This document shows positions 1 to 8,400 of a DNA stretch of 15,212 bases, in pieces. This DNA is from CAZLLV01 sp964560325 (GTDB lineage: Bacteria > Acidobacteriota > Thermoanaerobaculia > Multivoradales > DATKCC01): positions 1 to 15,212 of the forward strand of contig CAZLLV010000228.1 in NCBI GenBank assembly GCA_964560325.1, in the 5' to 3' direction. Under the pieces are notes generated by a model. The model saw only the letters and a program-made list of their open reading frames with translations. It had not been told where the DNA came from and searched no databases. The stretch's first letter is position 1. The number at the start of each line of letters is the position of its first letter. The position numbers were made by a program, and so were the translations under genes.

Positions 1-2060
1 AACACCGGGCTCGGCGACCACCAGGGTGGCCCCTACGCCCAGCGGCCAGAAGAACTCCCAGACCGAGACGTCGAAGGTGAACGGCGTCTTCTGGAGCACC
101 CGGTCGCCGGGCCGGAGCCCCAACGCCTCTTGCATCCAGCGGAGGCGATTGACGATCGCGTGCTGCCGGTTCATCGTCCCCTTGGGCCGGCCGGTCGAGC
201 CCGAGGTGTAGATGACGTAGGCGAGCCCCTCGGCATCGGGCTCGAGGACCTGTTGCCCGGCGCCGTCCTCGACGTCGTCCGATGCCTCCGCAACCGGCAG
301 GAGGGCCCCGGGGCGCCCGTCCAGGAGCGGCCGCAGAACGGACTCCGAAGCCGAGTCCGTCACCACCGCCGACGGCCGCGCGTCGTCCAGCAGGTGGGCT
401 AGGCGGGCCACCGGCAGCTCCGGGTCGAGGGGCAGGTAGGCGCTCCCCGCGCGGACCGCTGCCAGGAGCGCCACCACCCGCTCGGCCGAGCGCTCTACCG
501 CCACCCCGACGACGCCCTCGGGCCCGACGCCGCGGAAGCGCAGCCGACGCGCCAGCCGTTCGACGGCCCGATCGAGGCCCCGGTAGCTGAGCTGGCGCGG
601 GCCCTGGGCCACGGCGACCGCCTCGGGCGTCCGGCCGGCCTGCTCCGCGAGCCAGCGGTCCAGACTCTCCGCCACCGGCCGGCGGCGCCCGGTGTCGTTC
701 CACTCGACAGTGAGCTGATGCTCTTCCTCCGGGGCCAGGAGGGGCAGCCGGGAGAGGCGCGCCCGGCCGCCCGCGGCCACCGCCTCCAGCAACCGGCGGT
801 AGGCGCGATCGAGGCGAGCCACCGTGGTGGCGTCGAACAGGTCGGCCCGGTACTCCCACCGGCCCTCCAGGCGGTCGCCGGCGTCGACCAGCGAGAGGGT
901 GAGGTCGAACTGGCTCATCGGGGGCGGTAGCTCGGCCGGTGCCAGGCGGAGTCCGGCCGGCGGCTCCAGGCCGCCGCCCGCCGTCTGGAGCGCGAACATC
1001 ACCTGGAAGAGCGGGTGGACCGTCAGGTCCCGCCGGCCGACCAGGGCGTCGACCAGCCGCTCGAAGGGCACGTCCCGCTGGGTGAAGGCGTCGATCGCAG
1101 TGAGGCGGGTCCGGGCCATCAGCTCCGGCACGTCCGGGTCGCCCGACAGGTCGGCGCGCAACACCAGAGTGTCGACGAACAAGCCGACCAGCTCCTCGAG
1201 CTCCGGCCGCGGCCGAACGGTGACCGGCGTGCCCACCGACAGGTCGTCCTCGCCGGTGACCCGGGCGAGGAGCGCCTGGAACAGGCCGAGGAGGACCATG
1301 AACGGCGTGGCGCCCGACTCCCGGCCGGCCGCCCTCAGCGCACCGAGCACTTCCGGACCGATCGCGGTCTCCAGCCGCGCGCCGGGACCGCCGCCGGCCG
1401 GGCGAGGCCGGTCGAGGGGCAGCGGGGTCCGCTCGGCAGCGCCGGCGAGGCGATCGCGCCACCAGTCGAGCCGCTTCTCCGCCGCCGCCCCGGCGTGGCG
1501 CTCCCGCTGCCATGCGGCAAAGTCGGCGTACTGGATCGGCAACCGCCGGAGGTTCGAGGACGCGCCGTCGGCGGACGCGGTGTAGTGCTCCACTAGCTCC
1601 CGCAGGAGCACCGGGATCGAGCCACCGTCGGCCACCATGTGGTGAAGGACGACGGCGAAGCGGTGCTCGTCGTCGGCCAGGCGGACCAGGAGAGCGGCGA
1701 CGGTCGGACCGGCTACCGGATCGAGGGGGCGTGCGGCCCGCACCGCCAGCGCCCGGTCCGCCGCGGCGCCGCGCCGGGCGGCGGGCAGGCCGGAGAGGTC
1801 GGCCACCGGCAGCGGTACCGGGGCCTGTGCGGAGAACTTCTGCACCGGCCGGCCGTCGACCGCCGGGAAGGTGGTTCGGAGGACCTCGTGCCGCGCCACC
1901 ACCGCGCCCAGGGCCCCGGCCAGGCGGACCGGCAAGAGCCGCCCCTCGATCACCATCGCCTTGGCGATGACATAGGCCGTGCTCTCCGGATCGAGTCGCT
2001 GGACGATCCAGAGCCGCTCCTGAGCGAAGGAAAGAGGTACCTCGACGTCCCTGGAGACCT
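1..2060 (-). other. NRPS module C-A, A domain truncated by window edge (code D-V-W...)
   Basis: The C domain begins PLSFAQERLWIVQRLDPES near 2050, with HHMVADGGS at 1644..1618 and GTPVTVRPRPELEELVGLFVDTLVL later. The A domain starts near 675 (SLDRWLAEQAGRTPEAVAV) and holds YVIYTSGSTGRPKG near 215-175, NRLRWMQ and KTPFTFDVSVWEFFWPL. It leaves the window shortly after. Only D235, V236 and W239 can be read. DVW occurs in serine codes (DVWHLSLIDK type) and in the McyC arginine code (DVWTIGAVDK), among others, so no substrate is assigned. The C domain takes the aminoadipate-bearing chain from the previous PCP. Confidence 0.85.
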
Positions 2061-5000
2061 GGGGGATCGGCTCGCCGGCGCCCCGACACCCCGGCAGGAC
2101 GGCCTCCCCTAGCGCCGCCTCGATCCACTCCACTTGATCACCGAGACGGGGTGCCTCGAAGAGCGTGCGGACCGGCACCTCGACCCCGAAAACCGCCTCC
2201 AGCCGGGCGATGAGGCGGGTGACCAGCAGCGAATGGCCGCCCAGCTCGAAGAAGTCGTCCTCCTCACACGGCGGCGCCGCAGGTGACCGGCCCAGGACTT
2301 CGGCCCAGATGCCGGCCACCAGCTCGCCGATCGGCGTCCGCGGGGAGCCGGACCGGACGGAACCCGCCTCGTCCACGACCTCTTCCGACCGGTCGAGCTC
2401 CTCGAGGACGCGTCGGTCGAGCTTGCCGTTGGCCAGCCGGGGAAGAGCCCTCATCCGGTGGAACCGGGCCGGAACCATCGGCTCGGGCAGACGACGGACG
2501 GCGTGACGCCGCAGCTCCCCGTCGGCCGGCTCGGCGCCGTCCGCCAGCTCGACGAACGCCACCAGCCGGACGGCGCCGTCCGGCCCCGGCAGGGGCATCA
2601 CCAGCGCCTCGGCGACGGCGGGATGGCCGACCAGCGCCATGCGGACCTCCGCCGGCTCGACCCGGAAGCCGCGGATCTGGACCTGGTCGTCGAGCCGACC
2701 CCGGTACTCGACGTCGCCCGATGGCAGGTAGCGCCCCAGGTCGCCGGTCCGGTAGGCGCGGTCGGGGGCTTCTCCGCCCGGCGCCAGCGGATTCGTCACG
2801 AAGCGCTCGGCGGTCCGGGCGTCGTCGTCCAGGTAACCATGGGCCAAGTGAGGGCTACGGACGTAGATCTCTCCCGGCTCGCCGATCCCCGCGAGGCCGC
2901 CGCCTCGGTGAACGAGGAGGAGTTGCACGTCGGGCATCCCCCGGCCGATCGGCCAGGCCCGGTCCTGCGCCGCCGCCGACGCTTCCGTCCCCTCCTCGGG
3001 CACCGGGAAGTAGGCGACCGCGCGCTGGGTCTCGGTGGAGCCGAACAGGTTGACGCATCGCACGGCGGGCGCGATCGACCGGAGGCTCGCCGTGTCGCGG
3101 CGGGTGAGCGCCTCGCCGACGAAGAAGGCCCGGCGGAGCGAAGCGATCTGGACCCGGGCGCCGCCGGTCTCGGTCACCAGACGCCCCATAGCCGGCGTCA
3201 GATGGGCCACCGTGACCCGGCGCGCGGCCATCCAGGAGGCGAGCCAGCCCGGCGCCTGCACCCGGTCGGGATCGGGGACCTCGATGGTGGCGCCGAGCCA
3301 GAGCGGGGTGAAGAGGTCGCGCTGCAGAGGGTCGTGGGAGAGCCCCGAGAGCATGCTGTAGCGGTCATCGGCGGTGAGGCCGAAGAGCTCGCTCTGCCAG
3401 GGCTGGAAGCGGGAGAGCGGCCCGTGCCGCCCGAGAATCCCCTTCGGCGCGCCGGTGGAGCCCGAGGTGAAGGCCAGCACCGCCAGGTCGTCCGGCCCGA
3501 CCTCCGGCTCCCGCCACCAGGCGTCGTCCGGCGTCCCGTCGGGTGTGGGGCCTGCGAAGCGGCCGGTGGCGAGCCGGGTGGCGATGCTCATGCGGTCGAG
3601 CTCCTCCGCCACCTCCACCGGCACCTCCGGAGCTCCGTCGACGGCGATCCACGCCCCGGGCCGGGCAGCGCGCAGGCAGACGGCGAGACGCTCTGCCGGG
3701 TGGGCCGGATCGAGCACGGTGAAGACCTTGCCGGCCCGCAGCGCCCCCACGATCGCCGCCACCAGGCCGGCACTCCGATGCCCCCAGATCGCTACCGTGC
3801 CGCGGTCCGCCGGCGCGCCGTCCAGGAGCCGCCGGGCGAGGCCGACCGACCAGGCGTCCAGGTGGCCGTAGCTGTAGGCGCGGCCACAGTCGGCGACGGC
3901 GATCCGGTGCGGCTCCCGGGCCGCGCGCTCGGCGAGTCGCCGGTGGACCGGGCCGTTCCACGACGCGTCCAGGATCGCCGCGGGGTCGGGCAAGACCGAG
4001 CCCGCCCCGGGGGTCGCCAGAGAGTAGGCGTCGAGGCGCCGGTCGGGGGAGGCCACCGCCTGCTCCAGGAGGTAGCGGTACTGATCCAGGACCGCGTCGA
4101 TCCGCTGCCGGTCGAAGCGGTCGGCGTCGTACTCGGCCTTCAGGTCGATCCCTTCCTCGGTCTCCACCGCGTAGAGGGTCAGGTCGAGCTTGGCCCCGAC
4201 CCCGGTCGGCGGCATGTACTCCACCCGTAGCCCGGGCAGATCCAGGGTCGCCCGGGGGTAGCTGAGCAGGTTGAAGAAGACCTGGAACCACGGGGTCCGC
4301 GCCAGGCTGCGCTCGGGCCGGAGCTCCGCCATGAGCTTCTCGAACGGCAGCGCCTGGTGGCTGAAGGCGCCGGTGACGGTCTCTCGGACCCGGTCGAGCG
4401 CCAGGCGGAAGGTGAGGTCACCGGTCAGCCGGCTTCGCAGGACCAGGGTATTCAGGAAGACACCGATCAGGTCCCGGGTCTCCTTGCGCTCCCGCCCGGC
4501 GACCGGCGTCCCCACCGCCACGTCGTCTTGGCCGCCGACCCGCGCCAGCAGCACCTGAAGGGCCGACAGGAGGACCATGAACGGTGTCGCCCGCCCGGAT
4601 CGGGCGAGGGCCCGGACGCCGTCGGCGAGGATCCCGTCGAGACGGAGTCCGGCGGTGTCGGAGACCACCCGGCGGCCGCCTTCCCGCGGCTCACGGTCGG
4701 GGTCGAGGGGTCGGGTGGTGGCGAGGCCGGCCAGGTGCTCGCGCCAGTAGGCGAGCTGCCTCTCGCCGCCTTCCCCGGCCATCCGGGAGCGCTGCCAGTG
4801 GGCGTAGTCGCCGTACTGGACCGGCAGCTCCGGGAGATCGGCCGGGCGGCCTTCGATGAGCCCGGCGTAGAGAGCGCCCAGGTCACGCACCAGGACGCCC
4901 ACCGACCAGCCGTCTGCCACCAGGTGGTGGAGGGTGACCAGGAGGACGTGGTCCCGATCGTCCAGCCGTACGAGTCGGGCCCGGAAGAGGGGCGGCCGGT

Positions 5001-5349
5001 CGAGGGCGAAGAGAGCCCGGGCCTCCCGCTGCGCCAAGCGGCCCGCCTCGTCGTCCCGGCGGGCGGGGGGAAGTCCGGCCAGGTCGATCCGGGGCAGCCG
5101 GACCGCCACGGTCTCGTGGACCACCTGCGCCGGCTCCTCGTCGACCACCCGAAACCCGGTCCGCAGGCTCTCGTGCCGGGCGGCCAGGCGGCCGAAGGCT
5201 CGCTCCAGGAGCCCGGCTTTCAGGTCGCCGCGCAGGCGCACCGAGGCCGGGATGTGGAAGACCGCCGAGCCCGGGTCGATCCGCTCCAGCAGCCACAGCC
5301 GCTCCTGAGCGAAGGAGCAGGGCATCACGAAGACGTCGCGGCCGCTCAC
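1..5349 (-). CDS. Non-ribosomal peptide synthetase, 3'-partial: C-A(aminoadipate-like)-PCP-C-A...
   Basis: Second synthetase of the operon, open from GTG at 5349 to the left edge (1783 residues visible). I translated it by hand and checked the frame at several motifs. Domains: C about 10-440 (SFAQERLW at 12-19, HHLVADGWS from 141); A about 464-979 (FTSGSTGAPKG 627-637, NLFGSTETQRA near 767-777); PCP with LGGHSLL (serine 1040); C (SFAQERLW, then HHMVADGGS from 1236); A from about 1559, cut off after its A4 motif FDVSVWE. It starts with a C domain, so it cannot initiate a peptide and must take the chain from the upstream gene's last PCP. GTG at 5349 is preferred because it gives the overlapping GTGA and has a GGAGG upstream. 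The in-frame ATG at 5325 (residue 9) has no such site and would leave almost nothing before the C domain. No terminal domain is seen, so release happens further downstream. Confidence 0.95.
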   Translation of the reverse strand, partial: MSGRDVFVMPCSFAQERLWLLERIDPGSAVFHIPASVRLRGDLKAGLLERAFGRLAARHESLRTGFRVVDEEPAQVVHETVAVRLPRIDLAGLPPARRDDEAGRLAQREARALFALDRPPLFRARLVRLDDRDHVLLVTLHHLVADGWSVGVLVRDLGALYAGLIEGRPADLPELPVQYGDYAHWQRSRMAGEGGERQLAYWREHLAGLATTRPLDPDREPREGGRRVVSDTAGLRLDGILADGVRALARSGRATPFMVLLSALQVLLARVGGQDDVAVGTPVAGRERKETRDLIGVFLNTLVLRSRLTGDLTFRLALDRVRETVTGAFSHQALPFEKLMAELRPERSLARTPWFQVFFNLLSYPRATLDLPGLRVEYMPPTGVGAKLDLTLYAVETEEGIDLKAEYDADRFDRQRIDAVLDQYRYLLEQAVASPDRRLDAYSLATPGAGSVLPDPAAILDASWNGPVHRRLAERAAREPHRIAVADCGRAYSYGHLDAWSVGLARRLLDGAPADRGTVAIWGHRSAGLVAAIVGALRAGKVFTVLDPAHPAERLAVCLRAARPGAWIAVDGAPEVPVEVAEELDRMSIATRLATGRFAGPTPDGTPDDAWWREPEVGPDDLAVLAFTSGSTGAPKGILGRHGPLSRFQPWQSELFGLTADDRYSMLSGLSHDPLQRDLFTPLWLGATIEVPDPDRVQAPGWLASWMAARRVTVAHLTPAMGRLVTETGGARVQIASLRRAFFVGEALTRRDTASLRSIAPAVRCVNLFGSTETQRAVAYFPVPEEGTEASAAAQDRAWPIGRGMPDVQLLLVHRGGGLAGIGEPGEIYVRSPHLAHGYLDDDARTAERFVTNPLAPGGEAPDRAYRTGDLGRYLPSGDVEYRGRLDDQVQIRGFRVEPAEVRMALVGHPAVAEALVMPLPGPDGAVRLVAFVELADGAEPADGELRRHAVRRLPEPMVPARFHRMRALPRLANGKLDRRVLEELDRSEEVVDEAGSVRSGSPRTPIGELVAGIWAEVLGRSPAAPPCEEDDFFELGGHSLLVTRLIARLEAVFGVEVPVRTLFEAPRLGDQVEWIEAALGEAVLPGCRGAGEPIPQVSRDVEVPLSFAQERLWIVQRLDPESTAYVIAKAMVIEGRLLPVRLAGALGAVVARHEVLRTTFPAVDGRPVQKFSAQAPVPLPVADLSGLPAARRGAAADRALAVRAARPLDPVAGPTVAALLVRLADDEHRFAVVLHHMVADGGSIPVLLRELVEHYTASADGASSNLRRLPIQYADFAAWQRERHAGAAAEKRLDWWRDRLAGAAERTPLPLDRPRPAGGGPGARLETAIGPEVLGALRAAGRESGATPFMVLLGLFQALLARVTGEDDLSVGTPVTVRPRPELEELVGLFVDTLVLRADLSGDPDVPELMARTRLTAIDAFTQRDVPFERLVDALVGRRDLTVHPLFQVMFALQTAGGGLEPPAGLRLAPAELPPPMSQFDLTLSLVDAGDRLEGRWEYRADLFDATTVARLDRAYRRLLEAVAAGGRARLSRLPLLAPEEEHQLTVEWNDTGRRRPVAESLDRWLAEQAGRTPEAVAVAQGPRQLSYRGLDRAVERLARRLRFRGVGPEGVVGVAVERSAERVVALLAAVRAGSAYLPLDPELPVARLAHLLDDARPSAVVTDSASESVLRPLLDGRPGALLPVAEASDDVEDGAGQQVLEPDAEGLAYVIYTSGSTGRPKGTMNRQHAIVNRLRWMQEALGLRPGDRVLQKTPFTFDVSVWEFFWPLGVGATLVVAEPGV
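2100..5322 (-). other. NRPS module C-A-PCP with Lys2-type A domain, predicted L-alpha-aminoadipate
   Basis: C domain from 5322, with HHLVADGWS at 4929..4903. The A domain (about 3960-2413) is unlike its neighbours and reads like fungal alpha-aminoadipate reductase Lys2: FTSGSTGAPKGILGRH, LSGLSHDPLQRDLFTPLWLGA, HLTPAMGRLV, AFFVGEALTRRD, NLFGSTETQRAVAYF, YRTGDLGRYLPSGD. Pocket residues and codons: D235 (3333..3331), P236, R239 (3321..3319), H278 (3204..3202), F299, V301 (3120..3118), L322, R330, A331, K517. The code DPRHFVLRAK differs from the Lys2 code I remember (DPRHFVMRAK) only at 322. The A8 motif is also unusual, GFRVEPAEVRMAL. The PCP has EDDFFELGGHSLLVTRL, serine at 2232..2230. A second C domain follows rather than a reductase, so the residue is built in, not released as a semialdehyde. 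Substrate by family code; not proven. Confidence 0.82.
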
Positions 5350-5364
5350 GATCCCCCCGCCTCC
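5346..5364 (-). promoter_or_regulatory. Ribosome-binding site and 4-nt GTGA stop/start overlap between the two NRPS genes
   Basis: On the minus strand GGAGG (5364..5360) lies 10 nt before GTG (5349..5347). The last two bases of that GTG are the first two of the upstream TGA stop (5348..5346), giving GTGA. This layout is typical of translational coupling, where ribosomes finishing the first synthetase restart on the second. It implies one transcript and near-equal amounts of both proteins. No room is left for a separate promoter or terminator between the genes. Confidence 0.8.
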
Positions 5365-5480
5365 GGCTCGGCGGACCGGGCTCCGGCGGGGCGCCGGAAG
5401 CGCTCCCGGGGCAGGGCCACCAGCTCCAGTTCGTCCTCTTCGTCTTCGCCGGCGATCTCCGGCGCCTCCAGCAGGCGCGC
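5346..5480 (-). other. Charged C-terminal tail after the last PCP, possible docking element
   Basis: About 40-45 residues follow the final PCP helix (VHGMARLL). An acidic run, GEDEEDELEL, is followed by a basic stretch, PRERFRRPAGAR, and then a Pro/Gly/Ser end, EAGGS. PCP domains do not need such a tail. At the C terminus of a protein that hands its chain to another protein, an acidic tail is a plausible recognition peptide. I do not recognise a named docking family, and the partner protein has hardly any residues before its C domain. The role is inference from position and charge. Confidence 0.45.
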
Positions 5481-8400
5481 CATGCCATGCACGGTCGGCT
5501 GCCGGAACAGACCCTCCACCGGGAGCTTCTCGCCGGTCTCCTCCTCCACCTCGAAGAGCAGCTCCACCGCCAGGAGCGAGTGGCCGCCGAGCTCGAAGAA
5601 ATCGTCGTGCAGACCGACCCTCTCCACCCCCAGCACCCGGCGCCAGACCTCGGCCAGCCGGACCTCGAGGGCGGTGACCGGCTCGACGTAGGGCGTGCTC
5701 GGGCCGAGGCGTCCGTGGTCCGGTGCCGGCAGCGCGGTCCGGTCGACCTTGCCGTTGGGCAGCCGGGGCAGCTCGTCGAGGGCCACCCAGGCCGTCGGCA
5801 TCATGAAGTCGGGCAGCCGCCCGGCCATGAATCCCCGCAGGTCCGCAAGGTCCGGCTCGCCGCCCTCGACCGCCAGGTAGGCGACCAGACCGGTCGGCGC
5901 GCCGCCCGCCCCGGCGCTTGCGGCAACCACCACCGCCTCTCTCACCGTGGGGTGCCGCGCCAGCACGCTCTCCACCTCTCCCGGCTCGATCCGGAAGCCC
6001 CGGATCTTCACCTGGTGGTCGAGCCGGCCGAGGAACTGGAGCTGGCCGTCGCCCTGGTGGCGGCAGAGGTCGCCGGTCCGGTAGAGCCGTGCGCCGACCT
6101 CGTCGCCGAACGGGTCGGGCACGAAACGCTCGGCGGTGGCGGCGGGCCGGCCCAGGTAGCCGCGGGCGAGGCCAGCCCCCCCCAGGTGGAGCTCGCCGAG
6201 GCCACCGATCGGAACCGGGCTCCCCTCGGCGTCGAGCACGTAGGAACGGGTGCCGTCGACCGGCCGGCCGATCGCCGGGACCGCGCCGGCCGGGACCGAG
6301 CACCAGGTGCTGTAGGTGGTGTCCTCGGAGGGGCCGTACAGGTTGAGGACCCGGCGCACCGAGCCGGTGGCGAGGAGGGCATCGACCAGGTCGCGGCGCA
6401 GGGGCTCGCCCGCCACGTTGACGGTATCGACGCTTCCGGGGAGGGCGCCTCTGCGGACGAGCTCCGCCGCCGCCGAGGGAACGGTGTTGAGCAGCCGCGC
6501 TTCCCCCCCGGCGCCGTCGAGCCCGCCCAGCGCGAGTGCGTCCTCCACCAGGACGATCGAGCCACCCCGAGCCAGGGGGACGAAGAGCTCGAACGCCGAG
6601 AGGTCGAAGCAGATCGAGGTCGAGGCGACGACGCCGGCCAGGTCCGCCTCCCGGTACGGTCCGCGCGACCACTCGACCAGCTCGGCCAGGGCGCCCTCGC
6701 GGATCGCCACCCCCTTCGGCCAGCCGGTGGAGCCGGAGGTGAAGATGACATAGGCGAGCCGATCCGCGTCGCCGGGCGGCGGCCCGGCCTGCGCTCCCCC
6801 ACCGCCGCCCGGCGGCAGCTCGTCCAGGCAGAGCACCTCCGTCCCGGGCAGGGACGAGGGCCCGGCGGACCCCTCGGGAAGCCGCTCGGCGAGGGCGCGC
6901 TCGGTGAGAACCAGACGGGCGCCGGAATCCTCCAGCATGAACGCCAGACGCTCCCGGGGGTAGGACGGGTCGAGAGGCACGTAGGCGCCGCCGGCGGTGA
7001 ACACCGCCAGGAGCGCGCTCACCATCCGGGGCGTGCGGGAGAGGCAGACTCCGACCAGCGTCTCCGAGCCGACCCCACGGGACCGCAGGACGGCGGCGAG
7101 GTCCTCCACCTCGGCCCGGAGCCGCCGGTAGGTCCAGGTCTCGCCGCCCCGGCGGACCGCCGGGGCCTCCGGCGTCCGGGCCGCCTGGCGGGCGAAGCGC
7201 TCCGCCACCGACGGCGGGCGGAGGGCGACCGAGCCCTGCCAGCCCCGGAGCGCCTGGTGGCGCTCGGCCCGGTCCAGGAGCGAGAGGCGGCCGATCGCCC
7301 GCTCCGGCGCCTCCGCCGCCTCCCGGAGCAGGCGGGGAATCCTCCGCACCATCCGCGCGGCGGTGGTCCGGTCGAAGAGATCGGTCCGGTACTCGAGCGC
7401 GAGCTCCAGTCCGCCCCCGTCCTCCTCGTCCTCCAGCACGAAAAGGGTGAGATCGAACTTCGACGTCCCGGTGTGGACGTCGACGCGCTCGGCCTCCATG
7501 CCAGCGAATCGCCGTTCCCGGGCAGCGCGCTGGGCCGCCACCATCACCTGGAAGATCGGCGAGTGGGCCAGGCTGCGCTCCGCCCCCAGGGCGTCGACCA
7601 GGGTCTCGAACGGCAGGTGCTGGTGGACCAGCGCCTCCAGGGTCTCGTCGCGCACCGACGCCAGGAGATCGCCGAAGCCGGCATCGGGCTCCGGGCGGAC
7701 CGGCAGCGCGACGGTGTTGGCGAACAGTCCCACCACGTCCTCGATCTCCACGCGCTCCCGGCCGGAGACCGGGGTGCCGAGTGCCAGCCGGCGCTGGCCG
7801 GTGTAGCGGTGCAGGAGGACGGCGAGGGCGGTCGTCACCGCCATGAACGGCGTCGCCCGGCGGCTCCGGGCGAGGGCCGCGACGGCCTCCCCGATCGGCG
7901 CGGGCACCCGGATCGTCTCCACTCCACCGCCATGGGTCTGGACCGGCGGCCGGGAGCGGTCGGCGGGCAGCTCGGTGGCGGGGACCGACGCCAGCCGCTC
8001 CCGCCGCGCCTCGAGTGAGGGCACCAATCGCTCGGGAGTCAGCTCGCGGCGCTGCCAGACGGCGAAGTCGGCGTAGGTGAGCGGCAGCTTCGGGAGCTCG
8101 GGGGGCTCGCCGCCGTCTCCGTCGCGGCGGGCGGCGTAGAGGGCCGCAAGGTCCCGGTAGAGCAGCGCCAGCGACCAACCATCGGCGACCGCGTGGTGAA
8201 GGGTCAGGACCAGGGTATGGTCGTCCGGAGCCGCGCGCAGCAGGCGAGCGCGGATCGGCGGGCCCGCCGCCAGGTCGAAGGGCCGGCGGACCTCGCGTTC
8301 CGCCGCCGCCCGGAGAGTGTCGCCGGTCCGGCCGTCCGGATCCTCGACCGAGAGCAGGTCCTCCACCGAAAGGGGAACGATCGCCGGCGGCGGCTCGATC

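Noticed and set aside
2458..4230. Plus-strand open frame of 590 codons
   Set aside because: Antisense to the Lys2-type A domain, low-complexity composition, no motif and no convincing ribosome-binding site. Treated as a shadow.
3365..4291. Minus-strand frame of 308 codons within the downstream synthetase
   Set aside because: It is out of frame with the continuous 1783-residue reading frame that holds the C-A-PCP motifs. I verified that the main frame continues through this region, so this is not a frameshift.
5323..5325. ATG at residue 9 as start of the downstream synthetase
   Set aside because: No Shine-Dalgarno-like bases precede it at the right distance, whereas GTG at 5349 has GGAGG 10 nt upstream and the coupled GTGA overlap.
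5487..8018. Plus-strand open frame of 843 codons
   Set aside because: It lies exactly opposite the third C-A-PCP module. Its translation is rich in R, G, P, H and E, with no recognisable domain. Such frames arise in very GC-rich genes because stop codons are rare on the complementary strand.
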